Source of the DNA: Acidiferrimicrobium sp. IK
Lineage (GTDB): Bacteria > Actinomycetota > Acidimicrobiia > Acidimicrobiales > Palsa-688
Direction: 5' to 3'
Length of the DNA stretch: 64,000 nucleotides
Assembly: GCF_025499425.1 (NCBI RefSeq)
Contig: NZ_JAIMCB010000002.1
Coordinates: forward strand, 1-64,000
The position numbers and the translations under genes are program-made. The notes below the pieces were generated by a model. That model searched no databases. It saw only the letters and a list, made by a program, of their open reading frames with translations, and was not told the DNA's origin. This document shows, one piece after another, positions 7,362 to 14,672 of this stretch (the first letter of the stretch is position 1; every line of letters begins with the position of its first letter).

Positions 7362-9495
7362 GATCCCGGGCCACGGTGTCCGCCAGTGCCACGACCCCCG
7401 CGGCCGGCGCCACGTCCTCGGTCGCCGAGCGCACGGCCCGATGCTCGAGGAGGTGATCCAACTCGGGCGGCAAGAACCGGGTGCGCGGCGCGTACCCGTG
7501 GCGGTCGCCCCTCCCGGACTGGCCGCCGAAGTGGTAGCGCAGCGGGGCGTACACGTGGAGGTGGCGGCGGGCCCTGGTCAGCGCGACGTAAAACAGGCGC
7601 CGCTCCTCGTCGATGCTCGCCTGGTCTCCTGTCGCCATGTCGGAGGGGAAGTTGCCGTCCGAGGCGTGAATGACGTGGACGACGTCCCACTCTCCGCCTT
7701 TCGCCGAGTGCACCGTCGAGAGGACCACGTAGTCGTCGTCGAGGAGGGGCGGGCCGGCCAGGTCGCCGGTGGCGGACGGCGGATCGAGGGTCAGGTCGGC
7801 CAGCAGCGCGGCCCGCGAAGGCGACCCGACGGCCAGGCGGGCCAGCTGGTCGAAGTCTCGGAGGCGGACCTCGGCGTGGTCGTAGCGGCGCCGGATCATC
7901 GGGTCGAGGATCTCGCGCAGCCGCTCGACCTGGGCTCCGGGGGGTAGCTCCCCCCGGCAGTCGGCGAGGCCCGCGGCCAGCGCATCCAAGTCGCCGCCGG
8001 CCCGGCCCGGCGCCGGTCTGGTGCCCCCGACGAAGCGCTGCAGCGGGTCGGCGTCCCCGGACCCGTCCCCGTCGCGGCGCGGGCGGACGCCGAGCGCCTC
8101 GAGCAGCCGGCGGGTCGCTGCCGGCCCGACGCCGTCGGCCAGGCCGAGCACGCGCGGCCAGGCCAGTTCGTCCCACGGGTTGTCGAGGACCCGCAGCAAC
8201 GCAGCCAGGTCCCGCACGTGGGCCGCCTCGAGGAAGCGCAGGCCGCCGTACTTCACGAAAGGGATGCGCCGGCGGCGCAGCTCGACCTCTACCAGGTCGG
8301 AGTGATGGCCGGTGCGGAAAAGGACCGCCTGGGCCCGCAGCAGCACCCCCCGCTCGTAGTACTCGAGGAGCGTGTCGCACACTGCGTCGGCCTGGGCGGC
8401 CTCGTCGGGGCAGGTCGCCAGGATCGGGCGGGCCCCGCCGGGCTGGTCGCTCCACAGCTGCTTGGGCCGACCCTCCGACAGTCCGGCGACCACCGCGTTG
8501 GCTAGGTCTAGGACCGGTTGGGTCGAGCGGTAGTTGTGCTCGAGGGTCACCGTGGTCGCGCCGGGCCAGTCCCGCTCGAAGTCGAGCAGGTTGCGGACGT
8601 TGGCCGCCCGGAACGAGTAGATCGCCTGGGCGTCGTCGCCGACCACGGTCAGGCGGTCGTCGTCGCTTCGGAGGTGTCGGAGGATGGCGGCCTGCACGAG
8701 GTTGGTGTCTTGGTACTCGTCGACGAGCACGTGGTCGTAGGCGCCGGCCAGGACCGGCCCGAGCGACGGGTCGGCCAGCGCGGCTCGCCAGTAGAGCAAA
8801 AGGTCGTCGAAGTCGAGCAGGAAACCGGCCCGCTTGCGCTCGGTGTAGCCGCGGAAGATCTCCCGCAGCCCGTCGATGTCCTCGCCGCACCACGGGAACC
8901 AGGTCCTGACCGCCTCGTCGACGGGCACTTGGGCGTTGACCACCCGGGAGTACACGCTCAGCACCGTGTCGGCCCGGGCGAAGCGCCGGCGGGGACCCTG
9001 GCGGCTCGACTCCTCCACCACCTCGGCGCGGACCAGCTTGACCAGCTCTGCGGCGTCGGCTTGGTCCAAGACGGTGAATCCCTCTCCGAGCCCCAGGCTG
9101 CGGCCGTGGCGGCGCAGCACCCGGTGGGCCACGGCATGAAAGGTGCCGGCGTGGATGCCCCGGGCCAGCGCCGGGTCGGTCAGCGCCCCGACCCGGCGGA
9201 TCATCTCCTGCGCCGCCCGCCGGCTGAACGTGACCAGCAAGATCCGCTCCCCGGCCACGCCGCCCTCTAGGAGCCGGGCCACCCGGGCGACCAGCGTCGC
9301 GGTCTTGCCGGTGCCAGCCCCGGCCTGGATGACCAGCGGCCCGCCGTCGTGGTCGACCGCGGCGCGCTGCTGCGGGTTCAGGCCGCCGGCCCAAGCCGCC
9401 TCGTCGCCGCCGGCGGCCTCTTCGCGGTCGGCGGCCAGGTGGGCTCCGCGGGCGTCTGCCCCGCTGTCAGCCTGGTTGCCCACGGTGTAGACCAC
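7345..9495 (-). CDS. UvrD/PcrA-like ATP-dependent DNA helicase (SF1)
   Basis: A 716-residue superfamily 1A helicase for DNA repair or recombination. Motifs in order: Q motif LNPQQRAAV (about 39-47), Walker A AGAGTGKT (58-65), VLVDEYQDTN (Walker B), VGDDAQAIYSFRAA, LEHNYRST, VLSTVHSAKGGEWDVVHV and RRLFYVALTRARRHLHVY. The length fits PcrA/UvrD. I see no HRDC domain such as that of mycobacterial UvrD2. The GTG start is supported by a TAGCGT -10 box 6 nt upstream, and a perfect CGAAC-N4-GTTCG LexA box overlaps the promoter, so damage induction is likely. The gene runs divergently from maf. Confidence 0.9.
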   Translation of the reverse strand: MVYTVGNQADSGADARGAHLAADREEAAGGDEAAWAGGLNPQQRAAVDHDGGPLVIQAGAGTGKTATLVARVARLLEGGVAGERILLVTFSRRAAQEMIRRVGALTDPALARGIHAGTFHAVAHRVLRRHGRSLGLGEGFTVLDQADAAELVKLVRAEVVEESSRQGPRRRFARADTVLSVYSRVVNAQVPVDEAVRTWFPWCGEDIDGLREIFRGYTERKRAGFLLDFDDLLLYWRAALADPSLGPVLAGAYDHVLVDEYQDTNLVQAAILRHLRSDDDRLTVVGDDAQAIYSFRAANVRNLLDFERDWPGATTVTLEHNYRSTQPVLDLANAVVAGLSEGRPKQLWSDQPGGARPILATCPDEAAQADAVCDTLLEYYERGVLLRAQAVLFRTGHHSDLVEVELRRRRIPFVKYGGLRFLEAAHVRDLAALLRVLDNPWDELAWPRVLGLADGVGPAATRRLLEALGVRPRRDGDGSGDADPLQRFVGGTRPAPGRAGGDLDALAAGLADCRGELPPGAQVERLREILDPMIRRRYDHAEVRLRDFDQLARLAVGSPSRAALLADLTLDPPSATGDLAGPPLLDDDYVVLSTVHSAKGGEWDVVHVIHASDGNFPSDMATGDQASIDEERRLFYVALTRARRHLHVYAPLRYHFGGQSGRGDRHGYAPRTRFLPPELDHLLEHRAVRSATEDVAPAAGVVALADTVARDLSGLW

Positions 9496-9501
9496 CCCCC
9501 G

Positions 9502-9507
9502 ACGCTA
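9502..9507 (-). promoter_or_regulatory. -10 box of the helicase gene (leaderless)
   Basis: Minus-strand TAGCGT ends 6 nt before the GTG at 9495. The LexA-type palindrome starts 11 bp further upstream. Confidence 0.5.
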
Positions 9508-9517
9508 CCATCCGCAA

Positions 9518-9531
9518 CGAACACACGTTCG
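9518..9531. promoter_or_regulatory. LexA (SOS) box upstream of the helicase gene
   Basis: CGAACACACGTTCG is a perfect CGAAC-N4-GTTCG palindrome, the LexA-binding consensus of actinobacteria and Bacillus. It is centred about 30 bp upstream of the helicase start and in the spacer of its promoter, so LexA would block transcription. It could also affect the divergent maf gene. Confidence 0.75.
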
Positions 9532-9556
9532 CCACCGCGGCTGCCAACATGGTCGG

Positions 9557-10150
9557 GTGCTCTCCCCCCGCTTGGTCTTGGCGTCGGCCTCACCCGGCCG
9601 GTTGGGGCTGCTCCACGCCGCCGGGATCGACCCGCTGGTCGAGGTCAGCGGCGTCGACGAGGACGCTGTCGACGAGCTCGACCCCGACGCGATGGTGGCG
9701 ATCCTGGCGCAGCGCAAGGCCGAGGCGGTCGCCGCCCGGCGCTCCGAGGGACTGGTGGTCGGCGCCGACTCGACGCTCGTCCTCGACGGCGTGGCCCTGG
9801 GCAAGCCCCACACCGCGGAAGAAGCGACCGCCCGCTGGCGCCGCCAGCGGGGCCGTGCCGGGGTGCTGGCCACCGGCCATCACGTGATCGACGCGGCGTC
9901 GGGCCGCCGGGCCGGCGCCGTCGCCCGGACCGCGGTCCATTTCGCCGACATCGACGACGAAACCATCGCGGCTTACGTGGGGACCGGCGAACCCCTCGAG
10001 GTGGCCGGGGCGTTCACCCTGGACGGCTACGGCGCGGCCTTCGTCGAGCGGGTCGAGGGCGACCCGAGCAACGTGATCGGCCTGTCGCTGCCGCTCCTGC
10101 GCCGCCTCCTCGCCGATATCGGCGTCGAATGGCGGACACTGTGGCGATGA
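9557..10150 (+). CDS. maf: Maf-family nucleotide pyrophosphatase
   Basis: A 197-residue Maf/Ham1-type protein, a house-cleaning pyrophosphatase acting on modified or canonical nucleotides. Motifs are LVLASASPGRLGLL (residues 6-19), VSGVDED, VVGADSTLVLDG, LGKPHTAEEA and DGYGAAFVERVEGDPSNVIGLSLPLL. The first arginine of the usual SPRR motif is a glycine here (SPGR), a small deviation near the substrate site. The GTG start is the only good one near the divergent helicase promoter. The stop overlaps the start of dusB (ATGA), so the two are probably co-translated. Confidence 0.88.
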   Translation: MLSPRLVLASASPGRLGLLHAAGIDPLVEVSGVDEDAVDELDPDAMVAILAQRKAEAVAARRSEGLVVGADSTLVLDGVALGKPHTAEEATARWRRQRGRAGVLATGHHVIDAASGRRAGAVARTAVHFADIDDETIAAYVGTGEPLEVAGAFTLDGYGAAFVERVEGDPSNVIGLSLPLLRRLLADIGVEWRTLWR

Positions 10151-11307
10151 CCGGCACTGCGGCAGCGACCGGCACTGCGGCCACGACTGGGCGGGCGCTG
10201 CAGATCGGGCCGCTGCCGGTGGAGCCGCCGGTGGTCCTGGCGCCGATGGCCGGGGTGACCAACGCGGCGTTCCGTCAGCTCTGCCGGCGCTACGGCGGCG
10301 GCCTGTACGTCAGCGAGATGATCACCGCCCGGGCCCTGGTGGAGGGCAACGAACGGACCCTGAGGATGTTGGCGCCCGCGCCCGGCGAGCAGGTCCGCAG
10401 CGCCCAGCTCTACGGCGTCGACCCCGCCGTCATGACCAGCGCGGTGCGCCGGCTGGTCGACGACATCGGCGTCGACCACGTCGACCTCAACTTCGGCTGC
10501 CCGGCGGCGAAGGTCACCCGCAAAGGCGGCGGGGCGGCGCTCCCCTTGCACCGCGTGCTGTTCCGCAACGTCGTGCGGGCCGCGGTGCGCGCCGCGGGCC
10601 GGGTGCCGGTCACGGTGAAGATGCGCATCGGCCTGGACGACGCCCACCGAACCGCCATCGAAGCCGGCCTGACGGCCGAGGAGGAGGGGGTCGCGGCGGT
10701 GGCCCTCCACGCCCGCACCGCCTACCAGCACTACGCCGGCACCGCCGATTGGGAGGCCATCGGGGAGCTCAAAGCCGCGATCAGCACCATCCCGGTGCTC
10801 GGCAACGGCGACATCTGGGAAGCCGGCGACGCCCTCGCCATGATGGCCGCCACCGGCTGCGACGGTGTGGTCGTCGGCCGGGGCTGCCTGGGGCGCCCGT
10901 GGCTCTTCGCCGACCTCGACGCGGTGTTCGCTGGCGGGCAGCCCGCCCCTCCCCGCCGCTTCGGGGAGGTGACGGCGGTCATGGCCGAGCACGCCCGACT
11001 CCTGGGCGAGCACCTGGGCCCCGACCGGGGCATCCGGGACTTCCGGAAGCACGTCGGCTGGTACCTGACCGGTTTCCCGGTCGGTGCCGCCCTCCGCGGC
11101 GCGCTGGCCCGGATCACGACCCTCGAGGAAATGGGGCGCCTCCTCGCCGGCGTGGACCCCGATCTGGAGCTGCCGCCGGGCGCGCAGCGCCTGGCGCGGG
11201 GCCACACCAACGGCCCGCGCCCCGTGGCGCTGCCGGCCGGGTGGCTCGACACCCTCGACGACCCGTCTCCGCCCGCCGGCGCCGACACCTTGGTGTCCGG
11301 CGGCTGA
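10147..11307 (+). CDS. dusB: tRNA-dihydrouridine synthase (DusB-like)
   Basis: A 386-residue FMN enzyme that reduces uridine to dihydrouridine in tRNA. It shows the TIM-barrel start VVLAPMAGVTNAAFRQLCRRYGGG, the active-site segment VDLNFGCPAAKVTRKGGGAALP with the catalytic cysteine, VTVKMRIGLDD, ALHARTAYQHYAGTADW and VLGNGDIWEAGDA plus DGVVVGRGCLGRPW for FMN phosphate. I chose the ATG at 10147 because it overlaps the maf stop by 4 bp; an in-frame ATG at 10129 would add six residues. The C-terminal RNA-binding helix bundle (about 280-350) is present. Confidence 0.92.
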   Translation: MTGTAAATGTAATTGRALQIGPLPVEPPVVLAPMAGVTNAAFRQLCRRYGGGLYVSEMITARALVEGNERTLRMLAPAPGEQVRSAQLYGVDPAVMTSAVRRLVDDIGVDHVDLNFGCPAAKVTRKGGGAALPLHRVLFRNVVRAAVRAAGRVPVTVKMRIGLDDAHRTAIEAGLTAEEEGVAAVALHARTAYQHYAGTADWEAIGELKAAISTIPVLGNGDIWEAGDALAMMAATGCDGVVVGRGCLGRPWLFADLDAVFAGGQPAPPRRFGEVTAVMAEHARLLGEHLGPDRGIRDFRKHVGWYLTGFPVGAALRGALARITTLEEMGRLLAGVDPDLELPPGAQRLARGHTNGPRPVALPAGWLDTLDDPSPPAGADTLVSGG

Positions 11308-11328
11308 CAGCCGACCGGGGAGGACCTG

Positions 11329-11616
11329 ATGCCAGAAGGGTTCAAAGAGCGGGTCATCGCGGTCGTGTCCGGGCTGTCCGCCGGCGAGGTGGTGTCCTAC
11401 GGCGACGTCGCCGCGCAGGCCGGCTACCCGGGGGCGGGACGCGGCGTCGGCGCGGTCCTCGCCGGTGGGACCGGACCGCTCCCCTGGTGGCGGGTGGTGT
11501 ACGCCGACGGCCGTCTGGCGCCGGGCAAGGAAGCCGACCAGGCCCGCCGGCTGCGAGCCGAAGGCGTCACCGTCAACGACGGGCGGGTGGCGCGCTCCTC
11601 CCGACCGCCCCGCTGA
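11329..11616 (+). CDS. Alkyltransferase-like (ATL) DNA-repair protein
   Basis: A 95-residue protein equal to the DNA-binding domain of O6-alkylguanine-DNA alkyltransferase: GEVVSYGDVAAQAGYPGAGRGVGAVLA is the helix-turn-helix and arginine-finger region. In the active-site motif the alkyl-acceptor cysteine of PCHRVV is replaced by tryptophan (PLPWWRVVYADG). ATL proteins with this change bind O6-alkylguanine without repairing it and hand the lesion to nucleotide excision repair. The ATG has a good Shine-Dalgarno sequence (GGGGAGGACCTG). It follows dusB by 21 bp. Confidence 0.88.
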   Translation: MPEGFKERVIAVVSGLSAGEVVSYGDVAAQAGYPGAGRGVGAVLAGGTGPLPWWRVVYADGRLAPGKEADQARRLRAEGVTVNDGRVARSSRPPR

Positions 11617-11786
11617 GCCTCGCCGCTGAGCTTCGCCCCCGGGCCGGCCGGGCCCGCGGGGAGACGCTCCCCGCGGCGGTAGACCTCCGCCGTGACCGCC
11701 GGGTCCCTATGCTAGGCCCGCTGCCCGCCGGCGCCGCCCCGGGCATGCGAACGGACGCGGGCCCGACGCCCGCCGAGGAGTGGTGA

Positions 11787-12590
11787 GTGGCACTGGCAGC
11801 CGAGGTTCCCGGAGATGACGAGGTGCAGGTGTCGGTCGTCGTGCCGACCCGGAACGAGGCGCCCAACATCGCGCTCCTAGTCGAGCGGCTCGGAGCCGCC
11901 CTCCGGCGCGACCTGGGACCGGACCTGACCTGGGAGGTCATCTTCGTCGACGACTCCGACGACGCCACCCCCGCAGCCATCCAGGCCCAGGTCGACGCCG
12001 GCCACCCCGTCGCGCTGCACCATCGCCGGGCCGGCAACCGTCCCGGCGGGCTCGGCGGAGCGGTCCGGGACGGGTTCGAGGTGGCCCGCGGCCGCACCGT
12101 CGCGGTGATGGACGCCGACCTGCAGCACCCGCCGGAGGTCATCCCCCGGCTCCTGGCACCGATCATGGCCGGCGAAGCCGACCTGGTGTCAGGGAACCGT
12201 TACGCCGCAGCCGGCGACCGCGGCGGTCTGGCCGGCCCCTGGCGTCGGCTGGTCGCATCCTCGAGCCGCCGGCTGGTCCACGCCGTGATCCCCCGCTCCC
12301 GGGTCCTCCGCGACCCGATGAGCGGGCTTTTCGCGTTCGACCGCGGGAGCCTCGACGGAGTGGACCTGCAGCCGAACGGGTTCAAGATCCTCCTCGAGGT
12401 GATCGCGCGCGGCGACTGGCAGCAGGTGGGCAACGTCTCGTACCGCTTCGACCGCCGCCACGCCGGGCACTCCAAGGCGTCGCTGCGCCAGGGTTGGCTG
12501 TTCGCCCACCATCTCCTGCGCCTCGCCCGCGTGACGCGCTGCCCCCCCGACGAGCTGGCGCTGCGCCGCCGGGCCGTGGTGGGAGGCTGA
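11787..12590 (+). CDS. GT2 glycosyltransferase, polyprenyl-phosphate mannosyltransferase-like
   Basis: A 267-residue soluble GT-A glycosyltransferase resembling dolichol/polyprenol-phosphate mannose synthases (Ppm1/DPM1). Motifs: VSVVVPTRNEAPNIALLVERL at the N-terminus, VIFVDDSDDATP, AVMDADLQHPPEVIPRLL (metal-binding DAD), LVSGNRY, RDPMSGLFAFDR and GFKILLEVIARG. It should move a sugar from a nucleotide donor to polyprenyl phosphate at the membrane face, although it has no membrane anchor of its own. The GTG start lies near GAGGAG. The 170 bp upstream holds no gene that I can see. The nitroreductase gene follows 7 bp downstream. Confidence 0.82.
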   Translation: MALAAEVPGDDEVQVSVVVPTRNEAPNIALLVERLGAALRRDLGPDLTWEVIFVDDSDDATPAAIQAQVDAGHPVALHHRRAGNRPGGLGGAVRDGFEVARGRTVAVMDADLQHPPEVIPRLLAPIMAGEADLVSGNRYAAAGDRGGLAGPWRRLVASSSRRLVHAVIPRSRVLRDPMSGLFAFDRGSLDGVDLQPNGFKILLEVIARGDWQQVGNVSYRFDRRHAGHSKASLRQGWLFAHHLLRLARVTRCPPDELALRRRAVVGG

Positions 12591-12597
12591 CCGGTCG

Positions 12598-13293
12598 ATG
12601 ACCGACCTGCGCCAGGCGCTGCGGGCGACACCCGCGGTACGGGAGTTCACCGACGAGCCGGTGAGCCGCGACACCGTCGCCGCGATCCTCGACACCGCCC
12701 GGTTCGCTCCGAGCGGCGGCAACCGCCAGGCGTGGCGGGTGGTGCTGGTCGAGGACCCGGCCACCAAGGCCGCCCTCCGGGACCTGTACCTGCCGGGCTG
12801 GTACGACTACCTGGCCATGGGTGCCGCCGGGCTGGTCGCCTGGTCGCCGCTCGCCGACCGCGAACAGGAGGCGAAGGCGAAGGAGGCCGCGCCGGAAATA
12901 GCCGCCCGGGCCGCGGCCGGGCCTGGCGGGATGGCCGAGCACCTCGAGCGCGTGCCGGTCCTCTTGGCGGTGTTCGCCGACCTGGGGTCCCTGGCGGCGG
13001 TCGACCGGGACCTGGATCGCTACACGCTGGTGGGCGGCGCGTCGGTGTACCCGTTTGTGTGGAGCATTCTCCTCGCCGCCGGCGAGCACGGCCTGGGCGG
13101 GGTGATCACCACCATGCTGACGGCGCGCGAAGCGCAGGTCCGCGACCTCCTCGGCGCTCCGGCGTCGATGGCGTTGGCCGCGATGGTGGCCCTCGGTCAC
13201 CCGGTCCGGCGGCCCACCAAGCTGCGCCGGCGGCCGGTCCCAGAGTTCGCGACCGTCGACCGCGTCGATGGCGTCCCTCTCGAACCCCGGTAG
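12598..13293 (+). CDS. Nitroreductase-family FMN oxidoreductase
   Basis: A 231-residue protein of the nitroreductase fold, which uses FMN and NAD(P)H. The N-terminal block LRATPAVREFTDEPVSRDTV and ARFAPSGGNRQAWRVVLVED (phosphate and FMN contacts) and the later GGASVYPFVWSILLAAGEHGLGGVI are typical. Related proteins reduce nitroaromatics, quinones or enones; the true substrate is not evident. It is 7 bp after the glycosyltransferase and probably co-transcribed. The following small gene is convergent, 18 bp away. Confidence 0.82.
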   Translation: MTDLRQALRATPAVREFTDEPVSRDTVAAILDTARFAPSGGNRQAWRVVLVEDPATKAALRDLYLPGWYDYLAMGAAGLVAWSPLADREQEAKAKEAAPEIAARAAAGPGGMAEHLERVPVLLAVFADLGSLAAVDRDLDRYTLVGGASVYPFVWSILLAAGEHGLGGVITTMLTAREAQVRDLLGAPASMALAAMVALGHPVRRPTKLRRRPVPEFATVDRVDGVPLEPR

Positions 13294-13311
13294 CTGGCCG
13301 GCCGGCGCCGG

Positions 13312-13494
13312 TCAGTCAGCGGTGCTGCGGTGCTCCTGGTCCCCCGGGTCGGTTTCGCGGGTGGCTTCCCGCCGGTCGGAGTCCTCGAGGATCGCCGCGG
13401 CCTGCGCGCCGGGGTCGTCGCTGCCAGCGGCCTTCTCCTCGGGGAGCAGCTCGTCAGCCCGCTCCGCCCACCGCTTGTCGTCGCTCTCGGCCAT
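13312..13494 (-). CDS. Conserved small acidic actinobacterial protein
   Basis: A 60-residue hydrophilic protein beginning MAESDDKRWAERADELLPEE and continuing AGSDDPGAQAAAILEDSDRR. I recall similar short acidic proteins of unknown function in many actinobacteria, conserved around LLPEE/AGSDDP and ILEDS. The ATG at 13494 is directly preceded by GAGAGGAGG, so the Shine-Dalgarno sequence has almost no spacing; a TTG at 13539 would add 15 basic residues that look less natural. It is divergent from ppk2. Function unknown. Confidence 0.65.
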   Translation of the reverse strand: MAESDDKRWAERADELLPEEKAAGSDDPGAQAAAILEDSDRREATRETDPGDQEHRSTAD

Positions 13495-13557
13495 CCTCCT
13501 CTCGTACCCACCGCGGCGCCGCCCTACTCTGAGCGCCAACGGCTACAAGAGGGACCG

Positions 13558-14442
13558 ATGACCGATCTCCTTTCCGACCTCGAGGGGTACTACGTCGGGG
13601 AGGACGACGACGACGACCCGGTCCTCTACGGCCCTGATGGCCAGCCGGTGTCGACGTGGAAGGAGCACTACCCCTACTCGGAACGCCTCGGCCGCGACCA
13701 CTACGAGACGACCAAGCGGCACCTGCAGATCGAGCTGCTCAATCTTCAGCGCTGGTTGAAAGACACCGGCGGTCGGCTGGTCATCCTCTTCGAGGGCCGC
13801 GACGCCGCCGGGAAGGGCGGCACCATCAAGCGGTTCATGGAGCACCTCAACCCGAGGGGCGCTTCGGTCGTCGCACTGGAAAAGCCCACCGAGCGGGAAC
13901 GGACACAGTGGTATTTCCAGCGCTACATCGCCCACCTACCCGCCGCCGGCGAGATCGTCCTGTTCGACCGGTCCTGGTACAACCGGGCCGGGGTGGAGCG
14001 GGTGATGGGGTTCTGCACCGACGACCAGTACGAGGAGTTCCTCGTCCAAGCGCCGCAGCTCGAGGCGCTTCTCGTCAGCTCCGGCGTGCACCTGATCAAG
14101 CTGTGGTTCTCCGTGTCGCGCGCCGAGCAGCGCACCAGGTTCGTGATCCGCCAGGTGGACCCGGTCCGCCAGTGGAAGCTGTCGCCCATGGACCTGGCGT
14201 CGCTGGACCGGTGGGACCAGTACACCACCGCCAAGGAACGGATGTTCCTGGCCACCGACACCCCCGAAGCGCCGTGGACGGTCGTGAAGAGCAACGACAA
14301 GAAGCGGGGTCGGCTTGAGGCGATGCGCTACGTCCTCAACCGGTTCCCTTACGACGGCAAGGATCACGACCTGATCGGCCGTCCCGACCCGCTGATCGTC
14401 GGGCCCGCGGCGGAGGTCACCGGCGGCGACGACCGCCGCTGA
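13558..14442 (+). CDS. ppk2: Polyphosphate kinase 2 (PPK2, class I-like)
   Basis: A 294-residue single-domain PPK2 that transfers phosphate between polyphosphate and nucleoside diphosphates. Seen: Walker A GRLVILFEGRDAAGKGGTIKRF (about residues 77-97), EKPTERERTQWYFQRYIAHLP, Walker B region LFDRSWYNRAGVERVMGF, the lid segment with several arginines, and DRWDQYTTAKERMFLATDTPEAPWTVVKSNDKKRGR. The acidic N-terminus (EDDDDDP) is unusual but short. The ATG at 13558 follows AAGAGGGACCG. The frame is open upstream to 13330 but that part has no family similarity. Confidence 0.92.
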   Translation: MTDLLSDLEGYYVGEDDDDDPVLYGPDGQPVSTWKEHYPYSERLGRDHYETTKRHLQIELLNLQRWLKDTGGRLVILFEGRDAAGKGGTIKRFMEHLNPRGASVVALEKPTERERTQWYFQRYIAHLPAAGEIVLFDRSWYNRAGVERVMGFCTDDQYEEFLVQAPQLEALLVSSGVHLIKLWFSVSRAEQRTRFVIRQVDPVRQWKLSPMDLASLDRWDQYTTAKERMFLATDTPEAPWTVVKSNDKKRGRLEAMRYVLNRFPYDGKDHDLIGRPDPLIVGPAAEVTGGDDRR

Positions 14443-14474
14443 GCGCAGCCGCGCCTCCGGCTCGCCGTCACCCC

Positions 14475-14513
14475 TGCGACATCGGTCACTCTTGCATGTG
14501 CGACATTGGTCAC
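14475..14513 (+). repeat. Direct repeat TGCGACATyGGTCAC, two copies, possible IS end
   Basis: TGCGACATCGGTCAC at 14475-14489 recurs as TGCGACATTGGTCAC at 14499-14513, with one mismatch and a 24-bp period. It lies between ppk2 and the IlvX-like gene. Repeated copies of this kind of motif are typical of the ends of some insertion sequences (IS21-like); a regulatory direct repeat upstream of the IlvX-like gene is the alternative. Confidence 0.4.
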
Positions 14514-14672
14514 GTACTGTTTGGGTGTAAGAGGGGGCGTCCGAGGCCGGTGGTTGACGGGGGACGGGGGGGCGCCACCTGGCCCGGACGTGACGGTCCC
14601 GGACCGGTACCGGTTCGGGTCTACGGTGGCGGCGGTGCCGCCGAGAGCCGGCCGGGCCACGGGAGGTAGAGG

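Noticed and set aside
9349..11307. A 652-codon plus-strand frame covering maf and dusB
   Set aside because: The first 266 codons are out of frame with maf and antisense to the helicase; only the dusB part from 10147 is supported.
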